Source: Micromonospora rubida | Lineage (GTDB): Bacteria; Actinomycetota; Actinomycetes; Mycobacteriales; Micromonosporaceae | Direction: 5' to 3' | Length of the DNA: 64,000 nt | Assembly: GCF_009908295.1 (NCBI RefSeq) | Contig: NZ_JAAALO010000001.1 | Span: 186,001-250,000 of the forward strand | In this document: positions 24,126-32,867 of the stretch, in pieces | Layout of the letters: each line of letters opens with the position of its first letter | Numbering within the stretch: position 1 is the stretch's first letter | Made by a program: the position numbers and the translations under genes | The notes under the pieces: generated by a model | The model's database searches: none | Told to the model about the DNA's origin: nothing | Seen by the model: only the letters and a program-made list of their open reading frames with translations

Positions 24126-27100
24126 TCACGGGCCGTGGTGGATGAACGGTGCCCACCGGCTCGGCTGGTACGGATCCTGCCGGCGCAGCCGCGCCGTCAC
24201 CCCGTGCAGCGCCTCCGCCGACCGGGACGGGTCGAGTGCGCCGCCTTGGGCGGTAAGCACGTCGTACAGCTCGGCAGCCACGGCAGCCGCGGTGTCGTCG
24301 CCGATCGCCCACAGCGTGGAGACGACCTGGCGGAACCCAGCCACCTGGAGGGCGGCGGCCAGGTGGCTGGCCTCGTCGGGCAGTTCAGCGCCGCCCATGG
24401 CGGTGTGGCAGGCCGACAGCACCGCCAGGTGCGCGTCGGAGAGATCCAACCGCGCAAGGTCCGTGATGGTGAGCGGGGCGTCGGCGAGGAACAGCGCGGC
24501 CCGACCCTCCGAGCCGACGTCGCCGTGGCAGGCGAAGTGGGCGCAGGTCTGCCCAGCCAGCAGCTCCGTCACCCGGGCAAGGGTGGCCGACGCTCCGCTC
24601 AGGACCATGGCGTCGGGAAAGCGGGACCGTAGCAGGTCGGCCTCCCGGGCTGCGGCGGGCAGGTCGGGCAGCCCGGTGACGTAGCCGGGCCGCTCGGCGC
24701 AGGCCACCACCAGGAGTCGGTGCTCCGACGACCGTGACGGCCGGCGGGCATGGCGCAGCGACCGCACGGTCGAGGTGGTCGATGAGACCACCCGGTCGAG
24801 CACCGCGCGCCCTACGGGCTGGTCGTCGGGATCGTGATAGCCGGCGGCGTGCAGCGGGGCCAGGGCGAGCGGGCCCGTCGGGCACCACCACAGCCTCGTC
24901 ACCGACGGTGGCAGGGCCGCGAGCACCGGGGCCGCGACCACGTCCCACAGCCACTCCAGGTAGCCCAGCAGCACCTGCTCGCGGGGCCCCGACGAGAGGC
25001 CGCCGACGCCGACCTGGGCCACCGTCTCGAGGTATCGACCGGTGCGCTCGTCGGCCTGCGCCGCGCTCAGCTCCGGCAGCGGCACGACGTGGACGTCCCG
25101 CTCGGTCAGCACGAGCGCGTCGCACCGGTGGCGGCTCACGTTGACCAGCACCACCGGGCCGTCGGTCGCCGCCTGCGCCAGCTCGACGAACGGCGTGGGC
25201 AGCAGGAAGTTGGCGAATCCGGGCCGGGCGCGTACGGCCGCGACGGCCTCGTCCCACCCCCGTGCCGAACGGCGCCGGCGCGCGGCGTCAGCCGACCCGT
25301 CGGTGCCCACCGGTTGGTCCTCGCGCAGTGCGGCGAGTCGGTCGGCGAGGTCCGGATGGGCCGCGCGCAGCGCGGTCAGCTCGGCCCGGCCGTCCAGCAC
25401 CTGCCCCCACCACAGGGACCGTCCGTGGTCGAGCAACTCCACCGCCCGCCGGGGGGTGCCGGCGGCGATCGCCGCGGCTGCGGCGTCGCACGCGACGCTC
25501 GCCCAGCGCTTGACCAGCGTGTCGCGGTCCGCGGCCCCGATCCCCCGCCACACGGTCAGGTGCAGCTGCGCCACGGCATCGCCGTAGGCCCGGGCGGCGT
25601 CGTTCCACCCGGCGCGACCGTCGGCGGCGAGCTCGGCCCGGAGCCCGGCGAGCATCACCAGCGCGTCCATCCGGTCGAAGGAGCGGTCGGGGCCCACCTC
25701 CGCCACCCCGTCAAGCACGGCGAGGGCCTCCTCGGCGCGACCGAGGTCACCAAGCACCTGGGCCAGGCCCAACCGGGCGGTCAGGTGGGCCGGCGAGCCC
25801 GGCGGCACCGCGGCGAGGACGTCGCCGAACTCGTCGACCGCCTCGAGCAGATCATCGCGGCGCTCCGGGCCACGGTCCCGCAGGGCAAGAGCGAGGTTGA
25901 GCCGTGTGTTCGGGTTCGGATCGACTGCCGCCGCCGCGCGCAGGTGGGTCACCGCCGCGTCCAGGTCGTCCGGGTTGCGCCCGAGACGGAAGCGATGGCG
26001 CAGCCGGTTGCCGAGGTTTGCCCGCGCCAGGTTGGCGTCGTCCCCAGTGCCGGCGGCTGCCAGGGCCGCCTGCCCCACCTCGATCGCCTCGTCCAGGTCA
26101 AAGCGCCGCCCGGTGTGCTGCGACCGGTAGACCAGCGCGGTGCCCAGCGTGAGCAGGTAGCGGGCACGACTCGGATCCTCCCGCTCGGCCAGCTCCACGG
26201 CGCGGCGGCTGTGTGCGATCGCCTCGTCGAGGTCCGCCACGTCGCGGTCGCGTAGGAACCGGTTGATCAGGGCCGCGGCGAGGTTGATCAGCTCACCGCG
26301 GAGGTGCGTGGGGCTCAACGCGGGGCGGTCGACGGCCTCACACAGCAGATCGACCGCTTCGTCCAGGTCGGCGGCCAGCCCGTGCGCCTCGAAACGGCGC
26401 ATCAGCGCCGGGCCCAGGGGAATGGCGATCATCGGACGGGCCGGATGACCGGCGGGCAACCGCGCCAGCAGGGTGTGCCCGTCGTCGCAGACGCGCTCCA
26501 GCAGGGCGAGGTCGCCGGTGCGCTCGTACGAGTCGAGTAGGCCGGCGAGCGCCGCGCTGTGCCGGGCCAGATCCTCGAGGTCGTCGACGGCGACCTCGGC
26601 CGCCGGGCGCAGTGGCGTGGAGCCGGGGCCGGCGACGAACTGCAGGTCGGGGGGTACGCGCACCGGGAACTGCGGACCCCGCAGGTCGACGATCTCGGCC
26701 AGCGCACCCTCGGCCGACGCGCGTGTCGTGTCGTCCGCTGTCCGCTCGGCGACCAGCCGCAGGTGGTGCGCGGCAGTGTCCAGGTCGGCCACATCGCCGG
26801 TCAGCCGGTAGCGGTCACGGTGCAGCAGGCCCAGGTTGTGCAATTTGGCCATCGCCACGGGATGCTCCGCCGGGTACAGGTCGAGCACCTCGCGGGTGGA
26901 CCGCAGCACCGCGTCGAGCGCCTCCGCGCTGCCCGTCTGCTGGTAGCGCAACAGGTGTACGCCGCTGAGCAGAGCCACGAACGGCAGGCGGTTGGGATCA
27001 CCGGCCGGGCACAGCCGCACCGCCCTTTCCACCTCCTCGGTGGCCTCGCCGATCCGCGACACGTCGCCGGTGCGTTCCGTCCACTGGATCAGGGCGGAGC

Positions 27101-27641
27101 CGCGCAGGGCGGCCAACGCGGCGCGGTCGGGATGGTCGACGGGCAGCAGCAGCACCGCCTGCCCCAGCAGCTCGGCCGCCGCGGCGTGCATCGGGGCTGT
27201 GCCGGTCGACGCGCCGAGGGCGTTGAGCTCCCGGGCGGCGAGCACGGCGTCCTCGACGTGGCGTTGTACGCCTGTGACGACCCCCAGCCGCAGCGACAGG
27301 CCGGCGAAGGAGTACAGGAAAACGCCCGTCAGGTCGGGCTGCTCCACCGGGGCCAGCCGGGCCAGCTCCCGGTAGACCTCGACGCAGCCCGCGAGGTCCT
27401 CGGGTGAATCGGCGACCTCAGCGCGCGCTTTCCGCGCCTCGCCGATGACGAGCAGGGCGGCGAACCGCTCCGGCGCGTCGGCGGGACAGAGCGCCAGCGC
27501 ATACACTCCTGCGGCCACCGCCTCGTCGAGGTCGGCGGCCCGGCCGGACTCACGGAACCGGGCGAGCCAGCCCCGGACCTCCCGCAGCGCGGCACCGATC
27601 CGGTCCTCGTCACCCGCTGGCCGGTCGCGTCGTCGAAACAC
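24126..27641 (-). CDS. TPR-CHAT protein (caspase-like protease fused to TPRs)
   Basis: 1171 residues. The N-terminal 800 residues contain many tetratricopeptide-like helical pairs (for example AALLVIGEARKARAEVADS, DLDEAIAHSRRAVELAERED). The C-terminal 300 residues are a CHAT domain: catalytic His1039 in HFACHGD and Cys1078 in VLSACHTAMGG, then FRQVVSTLWAIGDD and the terminal RWAPFIHHG. CHAT domains are caspase-like cysteine proteases (separase relatives) that act in bacterial conflict and cell-death pathways; TPR parts sense or dock partners. GGGAGG lies about eight bases before GTG 27641. It is divergent from three genes that probably form its functional partners. No CRISPR genes are nearby, so it is not a Craspase subunit by context. 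Substrate unknown. Confidence 0.9.
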   Translation of the reverse strand: MFRRRDRPAGDEDRIGAALREVRGWLARFRESGRAADLDEAVAAGVYALALCPADAPERFAALLVIGEARKARAEVADSPEDLAGCVEVYRELARLAPVEQPDLTGVFLYSFAGLSLRLGVVTGVQRHVEDAVLAARELNALGASTGTAPMHAAAAELLGQAVLLLPVDHPDRAALAALRGSALIQWTERTGDVSRIGEATEEVERAVRLCPAGDPNRLPFVALLSGVHLLRYQQTGSAEALDAVLRSTREVLDLYPAEHPVAMAKLHNLGLLHRDRYRLTGDVADLDTAAHHLRLVAERTADDTTRASAEGALAEIVDLRGPQFPVRVPPDLQFVAGPGSTPLRPAAEVAVDDLEDLARHSAALAGLLDSYERTGDLALLERVCDDGHTLLARLPAGHPARPMIAIPLGPALMRRFEAHGLAADLDEAVDLLCEAVDRPALSPTHLRGELINLAAALINRFLRDRDVADLDEAIAHSRRAVELAEREDPSRARYLLTLGTALVYRSQHTGRRFDLDEAIEVGQAALAAAGTGDDANLARANLGNRLRHRFRLGRNPDDLDAAVTHLRAAAAVDPNPNTRLNLALALRDRGPERRDDLLEAVDEFGDVLAAVPPGSPAHLTARLGLAQVLGDLGRAEEALAVLDGVAEVGPDRSFDRMDALVMLAGLRAELAADGRAGWNDAARAYGDAVAQLHLTVWRGIGAADRDTLVKRWASVACDAAAAAIAAGTPRRAVELLDHGRSLWWGQVLDGRAELTALRAAHPDLADRLAALREDQPVGTDGSADAARRRRSARGWDEAVAAVRARPGFANFLLPTPFVELAQAATDGPVVLVNVSRHRCDALVLTERDVHVVPLPELSAAQADERTGRYLETVAQVGVGGLSSGPREQVLLGYLEWLWDVVAAPVLAALPPSVTRLWWCPTGPLALAPLHAAGYHDPDDQPVGRAVLDRVVSSTTSTVRSLRHARRPSRSSEHRLLVVACAERPGYVTGLPDLPAAAREADLLRSRFPDAMVLSGASATLARVTELLAGQTCAHFACHGDVGSEGRAALFLADAPLTITDLARLDLSDAHLAVLSACHTAMGGAELPDEASHLAAALQVAGFRQVVSTLWAIGDDTAAAVAAELYDVLTAQGGALDPSRSAEALHGVTARLRRQDPYQPSRWAPFIHHGP

Positions 27642-27730
27642 CGCGCAACCTCCCGTGGTCGGCGTGACACCCAGGGTAGAGCAAGCTCGATAGACTCAGG
27701 CGCCCACAACGGACCGGGGAGGCCACTCAG

Positions 27731-28093
27731 GTGCAGTCCGATGTAGACGTCCTGGCCGTGTGGTGCGCCCTACTGCCCGCGCTGCGCGAGCAGGCCCGGG
27801 CCAACGGCGTGCTGGACCGGCTCGACCGCGACGCCGAGCGGGTCCGGGCGGGCGGCTCCGCGCGGCAGGCGCTGCTCAAGTGGCAGCCACGCGACGCCGC
27901 CGGGGAGCTGCGCGGCTGGTCCGACCGACCGACGGCCGGGCTGGCCGGGCTGCCGGGGCTGGCCCACGCGCCGGGTGTCGGTGCGGGGAACTACACCTGC
28001 CCGCGGGACCGGTGCGCCCGCCGCGCCACCCGTGACGAGCACGGCCACCCGCCCCGCTGCCCCGCCTTCGACACCCCGATGCGGCCGGCATGA
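27731..28093 (+). CDS. Small protein with C-terminal Cys motif
   Basis: 120 residues. Helical N-terminal part (about 75 residues), then YTCPRDRCARRAT and CPAFDTPM: three Cys plus a His suggest a small zinc-binding knuckle. GGGGAGG at 27716-27722 supports GTG 27731. Its stop overlaps the next start (ATGA), and it faces the TPR-CHAT gene across 89 bp. A small Cys-rich protein with a CHAT protease could be its substrate, adaptor or inhibitor; this is inference from position only. Confidence 0.7.
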   Translation: MQSDVDVLAVWCALLPALREQARANGVLDRLDRDAERVRAGGSARQALLKWQPRDAAGELRGWSDRPTAGLAGLPGLAHAPGVGAGNYTCPRDRCARRATRDEHGHPPRCPAFDTPMRPA

Positions 28094-28920
28094 TCGGCGT
28101 CCTCACCGAGGTCGGCAAGCGGGTCAACGGCCGCTGGCTGACTGCGGTCCTGCTGCCGGGTCTGCTGCTGGTCGCCGTCGCGGCGGTCGCCGCCGCGCTC
28201 GGTCACACCCGCCCGTTCGACGTGGACCACCTCGCCGCGACGACCGGGCGGGCGGGCCGCGACCTGGCGGCGGATCCGGGACGGCTGGTGGTCACGCTGG
28301 CCGCCGCCTTCGTCGCGGCGGGGCTGGCCGGCACGGCTGCACCCGGCCTCGGTCGGCTCGCCCAGCGCTGGTGGCTGCGCGAGCGCTTCCTCACCGGTGA
28401 CCTGATCACCCGTACCCGGTGGTCACGGCGCTCCCGGGCGCTCGCCGCCGCGCGCCGCGCCGACGCGCCGGTCGTCGCCGCGTACCTGCCGCAGCGTCCC
28501 ACCTGGCTGGGCGACCGGGCCCGGCTGGTGGAGGTGCGGGCGCGGGCGCAGTACCACCTCAGCGCGGCGCTGGTGTGGCCACGGCTGTGGCTGCTGCTGG
28601 ACGAGGACTCCCGCCGCCCGATCACCGACGTGCGGACCCGCTACGGCGAGGCCGTCGCGCTGGTCGGCTGGGCGGTGCCGTACCTGTTGCTCGGGCTGCG
28701 GTGGTGGCCTGCGCTGCTGGTCGGTGCGGGGATGCTGCTGACCGCCTGGCGTCGCCTGCGCGACACGCTGGCCGAGCTGGCCGAGCTGATCGAATCCGCG
28801 CTCGACCTGCGCCTGCGTGACCTGGCGGAGGCACTCGGCCAGCCGCTGGCCGGTGCCGAGCCGAGCCCCGCCGAGGGGCGGGCGCTCGACGACCGGCTCG
28901 GCAAGGCCGGGCCCGTGTAG
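28090..28920 (+). CDS. Multi-pass membrane protein of the CHAT locus
   Basis: 276 residues with about four transmembrane helices: residues about 16-38 (LTAVLLPGLLLVAVAAVAAAL), 58-75, 185-200 (VGWAVPYLLLGL) and 205-222 (PALLVGAGMLLTAW). A cytoplasmic loop of about 100 residues rich in Arg lies between the second and third. The ATG overlaps the stop of the small Cys-motif gene by 4 bp. No channel or transporter family recognised. In a CHAT context a membrane protein is a plausible proteolytic target or pore, but nothing in the sequence proves this. Confidence 0.7.
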   Translation: MIGVLTEVGKRVNGRWLTAVLLPGLLLVAVAAVAAALGHTRPFDVDHLAATTGRAGRDLAADPGRLVVTLAAAFVAAGLAGTAAPGLGRLAQRWWLRERFLTGDLITRTRWSRRSRALAAARRADAPVVAAYLPQRPTWLGDRARLVEVRARAQYHLSAALVWPRLWLLLDEDSRRPITDVRTRYGEAVALVGWAVPYLLLGLRWWPALLVGAGMLLTAWRRLRDTLAELAELIESALDLRLRDLAEALGQPLAGAEPSPAEGRALDDRLGKAGPV

Positions 28921-28937
28921 CGACCGAGGAGCACCGG

Positions 28938-29537
28938 ATGAGATTCCTGCCGTCCCGACCCAAGCCGCTGCCCGCCGACCTGGACCGGCGCGCCCGGGCC
29001 GCGCTGGCCCTCTTCGACGCCGGCCAGTACGCGCTCGCCGAACGCGCCTGGCACACCCTGCTGGCCGACTGCGAGCGCCAACTGGGTCCGGATCATCCCG
29101 AGACCCTGTGTACCCTCGACCGGCTCGGGTCCGCGCTGTTCCGCCTCCGGCGGCCGGTCGAGTCGGCCGACCGGCACCGCGAAGCTCACCGCCGGGCCGC
29201 CGCCAGCCTCGGCCGCAGCCATCCGACGACACTGATGTACGCCTACAACCTTGGGTGCGCACTGGTGCTGATCCACCAGTGGGGCGAGGGGCTGCCGGTG
29301 CTGCGGGAAGCCCTGCGACGCCAGCAGCGCAAGCTCGGCGAGGCGCATCCGGCCTCCCTGGCCACGGCCAAGACCCTCGGCGTGTCGCTGTTCATGGCCG
29401 GCGACGCCCGGGCCGCGTTGGAACTGCTCGAATCCAGCTACCAGGTGGCTGCCCAGGCCTTCGGACCGCACGACCCGCTGGTGCGCGACATCGGCGAGAA
29501 CCTGCGGGTGGCGCGGCGCAACACCCACCGAACCTGA
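28938..29537 (+). CDS. TPR protein
   Basis: 199 residues with three to four tetratricopeptide units of the kinesin-light-chain/NB-ARC-associated kind: LGPDHPETLCTLDRLGSALF, LGRSHPTTLMYAYNLGCAL and LGEAHPASLATAKTLGVSLF each begin with the LGxxHPxTL signature at about 42-residue spacing. GAGGAG precedes ATG 28938, 17 bases after the membrane-protein stop, so it is third in the operon divergent from the TPR-CHAT gene. Probably a scaffold or adaptor; may bind the TPR region of the protease. Confidence 0.8.
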   Translation: MRFLPSRPKPLPADLDRRARAALALFDAGQYALAERAWHTLLADCERQLGPDHPETLCTLDRLGSALFRLRRPVESADRHREAHRRAAASLGRSHPTTLMYAYNLGCALVLIHQWGEGLPVLREALRRQQRKLGEAHPASLATAKTLGVSLFMAGDARAALELLESSYQVAAQAFGPHDPLVRDIGENLRVARRNTHRT

Positions 29538-29638
29538 GGGACGTCGGGGGTGCGTGGACTTCGGGATCGCCGAGCGGCCCTGCCGCATTCGTTGTCCGAG
29601 CACGACGACGGTTCCTGCCGGGACAACTCGGCCGTGGC

Positions 29639-29965
29639 CTAACTTCGGATGTCTCGGGACGCCTGATCGCGGCGGGTGCCGGTAACCGCGGTACGGGGCA
29701 GGCGCCCCGCGCGGGAGTGACCGGTCAGGGTGGCGCCATCCACGACCACGTCGAAGTCGAGATTGAGGCGCATCGGGCGGGTCACCGACTGCCGCCAGGT
29801 CACCCGGGGGCCGTCGCAGACGAGTGCGGCCAGCGCCACGGTCTCCGACGCGGTCGACGCGGTGCCGGTGAGCGCGCCGCTGACGTCGTCGAAGACATAG
29901 GTGGCGCGCAGGGTGCCGATCGGGGTCTTCAGGCTGACGTCCCAGGTGCCGAGAATGGGGTGCAC
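29639..29965 (-). CDS. Small beta-rich hypothetical protein
   Basis: 108 residues. It begins MHPILGTWDVSLKTPIGTL and consists of alternating strands (ATYVFDDVSGALTGTAS, RLNLDFDVVVDGATLTGHS), a lipocalin-like or calycin-like pattern; the opening LGTWDV matches many small ligand-binding barrels. GGGAGG precedes GTG 29965. It lies 12 bp downstream of the DJ-1-type gene and is probably co-transcribed with it. Function unknown. Confidence 0.65.
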   Translation of the reverse strand: MHPILGTWDVSLKTPIGTLRATYVFDDVSGALTGTASTASETVALAALVCDGPRVTWRQSVTRPMRLNLDFDVVVDGATLTGHSRAGRLPRTAVTGTRRDQASRDIRS

Positions 29966-29977
29966 GAGCGCCTCCCT

Positions 29978-30634
29978 TCAGACCGTGACGGGCGCGAGGC
30001 CGGCATTGCGCCACACGATGCCGCGCCGTTCGTACTCGAAGAGGGTTTCGACGGCGTGCGCGACGCGCGGGCCGAACTCGCGCTCCAGGATGTGCAGCCC
30101 GAGGTCCAGGCCGGACGTGACGCCACCGGCGGTGACGAGGTCGCCGTCGTCGACGACCCGGGCCTGAATCGCGCGGACGCCCGTCGCGTCGAGCACGTCC
30201 ATGCCGAGGTGGTGGGTCACCGCGTGGCGGCCGTCGATCAGGCCGGCCATGGCCAGGGCGAGCGACCCGCCGCAGACGGCCGCGACCGTGACGTCGGGGT
30301 TGTGGAGGGCGGCGCGCAGCAGCGGCACGACCGCCGACTCGGCGAATCGGGCCAGCAGTACGGGGATCGTCACCGCGCCCTGGTCGGGGTCGCCGACCGT
30401 GGGCCCGCTGGCACCGGGTACGACGACGTAGCCCGGTCGGTCCGGGTCCAGCTTCCCGGTCGCCCGCAGCAGCAGGCCGCAGGTGCCACTGACCACGTCC
30501 CGCCGGCCCTCGGCGGAGACGAGCTCCAGGGTCAGGGCACCTCCGGCCGCGTCGCTTCCGGCCGCGAGGACCTCGAAGGGGGCGATGACATCGAGCGGGT
30601 CGAACCCGTCGAACAACACGATCTGCACCAACAT
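29978..30634 (-). CDS. DJ-1/PfpI-family protein
   Basis: 218 residues from ATG 30634. Class I glutamine-amidotransferase-like fold with the nucleophile-elbow Cys in VAAVCGGSLALA (about residue 104) and a conserved Glu in the N-terminal IAPFEVL segment, as in DJ-1/ThiJ/PfpI proteins. A downstream VTHHLG and VVDDGDLVTAGGVTSG complete the usual core. Members act as chaperones, glyoxalases or isocyanide hydratases; this one resembles the hydratase/transcriptional-regulator-like branch by length, but activity cannot be assigned. Divergent from a GlxA-type regulator with the same fold (97 bp apart). Confidence 0.88.
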   Translation of the reverse strand: MLVQIVLFDGFDPLDVIAPFEVLAAGSDAAGGALTLELVSAEGRRDVVSGTCGLLLRATGKLDPDRPGYVVVPGASGPTVGDPDQGAVTIPVLLARFAESAVVPLLRAALHNPDVTVAAVCGGSLALAMAGLIDGRHAVTHHLGMDVLDATGVRAIQARVVDDGDLVTAGGVTSGLDLGLHILEREFGPRVAHAVETLFEYERRGIVWRNAGLAPVTV

Positions 30635-30731
30635 GGCTCTGATCCTCGGCGTCACCGGTCGACGCGACCAGTGGCAAGATTGCCATCGTTCGACTGTTTC
30701 CTGCCGCGCCCTTCGACCGAGGAGTGTCGCC

Positions 30732-31700
30732 GTGCACACCGTGCTCGTCCTGGCGCTACCGGACACGATCGCGTTCGACCTCGCCACGCCGATCGAGGTG
30801 TTCGGCCGGGTGCGGCTGCCGGACGGTCGGGCCGGCTACCGGGTGCTGGTCTGCGGCAGCGAGCCCACGGTCGACGCCGGCCCGCTGCGACTGGCCGTCG
30901 ACCACGGCCTCGACGCGCTCGCGGGCGCCGACACCGTGATCGTGCCCGGCCGGTACGATCCGGCCGCGCCGGTGCCCGCTGCGGCACTGGGCGCACTGCG
31001 GGCCGCTGCGGCCGCCGGCACCCGCATCGCCTCGATCTGCGTCGGCGCGTTCACGCTCGCCGCCGCCGGGCTGCTCGACGGCCGGCGGGCCACCACGCAC
31101 TGGGCCGCCGCCGAGCGGTTGCGCGCGGCGTTCCCGGCCGTGCGGGTCGACCCCGAGGTGCTGTACGTCGACGCGGGCCAGTTCGTCACCTCGGCCGGGG
31201 CGACGGCGGGCGTCGACATGTGCCTGCACCTCGTGCGCCGCGACTACGGTGCCGCAGTCGCCGCCGACGCCGCCCGGCAGGCCGTGGCGGCACTGCACCG
31301 CGACGGCGGGCAGGCGCAGTTCATCGTGCGCCCCGGGGCGGGCGGCACCGAGATCGGCCTCGGCGCGGTCCTGCAGTGGCTGGAACTGCACGCCTGCGAG
31401 GGGCTGACCCTGGCCGATGTGGCCGCCCATGCCGGGCTCAGCGTGCGCACGCTCAACCGCCGCTTCCACGAGGAGACCGGCCGCACCCCGATGCAGTGGG
31501 TCACCGCCGTGCGCGTCCGCCGGGCGCAGGAGCTGCTGGAGAGCACCGATCACGGCGTCGACCGGATCGCGCACCTCGTCGGCTTCGCCTCGCCGGCGCA
31601 CTTCCGCGTCCAGTTCAAGCGAATCAGCGGGGTGGCGCCGCAGGCGTACCGCAGCACCTTCCGCGCCCGGCCCCGCACGGCGACGAGCGCGCCCGCGTAG
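30732..31700 (+). CDS. GlxA-type AraC-family transcriptional regulator
   Basis: 322 residues. The N-terminal 190 residues are a DJ-1/PfpI-like domain (IAFDLATPIEVFGRV, ASICVGAFTLAAAGLLDG with Cys at the nucleophile elbow, THWAAA). The C-terminal 100 residues are an AraC HTH pair: LTLADVAAHAGLSVRTLNRR and IAHLVGFASPAHFRVQFKRI. This is the GlxA/FtrA-like architecture in which the DJ-1 domain senses a small molecule. GTG 30732 follows GAGGA. It likely regulates the divergent DJ-1 gene and its small downstream partner. Confidence 0.92.
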   Translation: MHTVLVLALPDTIAFDLATPIEVFGRVRLPDGRAGYRVLVCGSEPTVDAGPLRLAVDHGLDALAGADTVIVPGRYDPAAPVPAAALGALRAAAAAGTRIASICVGAFTLAAAGLLDGRRATTHWAAAERLRAAFPAVRVDPEVLYVDAGQFVTSAGATAGVDMCLHLVRRDYGAAVAADAARQAVAALHRDGGQAQFIVRPGAGGTEIGLGAVLQWLELHACEGLTLADVAAHAGLSVRTLNRRFHEETGRTPMQWVTAVRVRRAQELLESTDHGVDRIAHLVGFASPAHFRVQFKRISGVAPQAYRSTFRARPRTATSAPA

Positions 31701-31727
31701 CGCACGCCGTCGGCCGGTGCTGCGCCG

Positions 31728-31898
31728 CTATCCGTCGAGCGACGCCTTGGCGGCGTCGATGGCGTCGAGCAGCTCCTCGTGGTGCGCGAAGGCATCCTCG
31801 ACGACGGCGACGTCCACCCCGCATTCGCGTTGCCGAGCCCGCAGCAGCGTCTTCTCGGTCAGGGCCACCGGGAAGGCCAGCGGGTCGAGGCCGGGCAC
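31728..31898 (-). CDS. 56-residue ORF or C-terminal gene remnant
   Basis: Starts VPGLDPLAFPVALTEKTLLR and ends AIDAAKASLDG, with an amphipathic acidic helix (VVEDAFAHHEELLDAI). The frame remains open upstream towards the LysR gene (another 15 codons, no ATG). AAGGCGAG precedes the GTG. The protein-like composition argues that it is real coding sequence, either a small protein or the tail of a degraded gene. No family recognised. Confidence 0.45.
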   Translation of the reverse strand: MPGLDPLAFPVALTEKTLLRARQRECGVDVAVVEDAFAHHEELLDAIDAAKASLDG

Positions 31899-31936
31899 CT
31901 CGCCTTGGCAGTCGGCGGGGCTGGGGGAGCGGAGGC

Positions 31937-32773
31937 TCAGAGGCGTGTGGCTACGCGGACCAGGTCGGCGAGTGCTCGGGAGCGGCTGTGTGGCGGCCAG
32001 GCGATGACGGTCGTCACGGTCGGCGCGTCTAGAACCGGCACGGCGGCCAGGCCTTCGAGCAGGTTGGCTCGGCAGGATTCGGGCATGACCACGGTGGTGC
32101 GGCCAAGCGCGATCAGCTGGAAGAGCTGCGTCTGGTTGCGTACCTCCGCGCCGGGGCCTTCGGGGTAGGCGCCGCCGGGGCCGGGCCAGCGAGCAAGCGG
32201 GAGGTCCGACAGTGAACTGACATCCGCTGTCCGGACGTGGGATCTGCCGGCGAGTGGATGCGAGGTGGGAAGGATGGCGACCTGTCCCTCGGTGTTCAGG
32301 ATTTCGGTGTCGAGTTCGGCCGTCGAGTCGAAGGGTTGATGCAGTAGTGCCACGTCGGCCTGGCCGTCATGCAGCGTTTGCTGGGGCTGGGATTCGCAGA
32401 GCAGCAGGTCGACGGCGACGGCACCCGGCTCGGCGGCGTACGCGTCGAGCAACTTTGCCAGTAGTTCGCCGGAGGCGCCGGCCTTGGCGGCCAGGACGAG
32501 CGAGGGCCGACTCGTCGCGGCATGCTGGGTGCGCCGCTCGGCTGCGGCCAGCGCGCCGAGGATCGCCCGGCCTTCGGCCAGCAGCACTGATCCGGCTTCA
32601 GTGAGCGTGACTCTGCGGCTGGTGCGTTTCAGCAACGGAACTCCGAGTCGTTGCTCGAGCTGAGTTATCGTCCGCGACAGCGGCGGCTGGGCGATACCCA
32701 GGCGCTGGGCGGCCCGGCCGAAGTGCAACTCCTCGGCGACCGCAACGAAGTACCGCAACTCCCGCGTCTCCAC
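31937..32773 (-). CDS. LysR-family transcriptional regulator
   Basis: 278 residues. The N-terminal winged HTH is canonical (LRYFVAVAEELHFGRAAQRL, then PPLSRTITQLEQRLGVPLL, and VTLTEAG). The C-terminal two thirds form the periplasmic-binding-like effector domain. GTG 32773. It is divergent from an SDR gene with a T-N11-A palindrome between them, so it most likely controls that gene and itself. Effector unknown. Confidence 0.93.
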   Translation of the reverse strand: METRELRYFVAVAEELHFGRAAQRLGIAQPPLSRTITQLEQRLGVPLLKRTSRRVTLTEAGSVLLAEGRAILGALAAAERRTQHAATSRPSLVLAAKAGASGELLAKLLDAYAAEPGAVAVDLLLCESQPQQTLHDGQADVALLHQPFDSTAELDTEILNTEGQVAILPTSHPLAGRSHVRTADVSSLSDLPLARWPGPGGAYPEGPGAEVRNQTQLFQLIALGRTTVVMPESCRANLLEGLAAVPVLDAPTVTTVIAWPPHSRSRALADLVRVATRL

Positions 32774-32796
32774 CCGTTCAGACTACCGCCCGATCC

Positions 32797-32811
32797 ATAC
32801 CAGCTGGGTAT
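32797..32811. promoter_or_regulatory. LysR box (T-N11-A) between LysR and SDR genes
   Basis: ATACC-AGCTG-GGTAT is a perfect 5-bp inverted repeat around 5 bases and fits T-N11-A. It lies 24 bp from the LysR start and 57 bp from the SDR start. Confidence 0.65.
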
Positions 32812-32867
32812 CGTTGCGTGACTCAGACGGTGTTGGTGCCTGCCAGCCGCCCAGTACGTTCAAAGGC

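Noticed and set aside
24126..27641. Type III-E CRISPR Craspase component
   Set aside because: CHAT domain and TPRs fit, but there is no gRAMP/Cas7-11, no array and no cas1/cas2 nearby.
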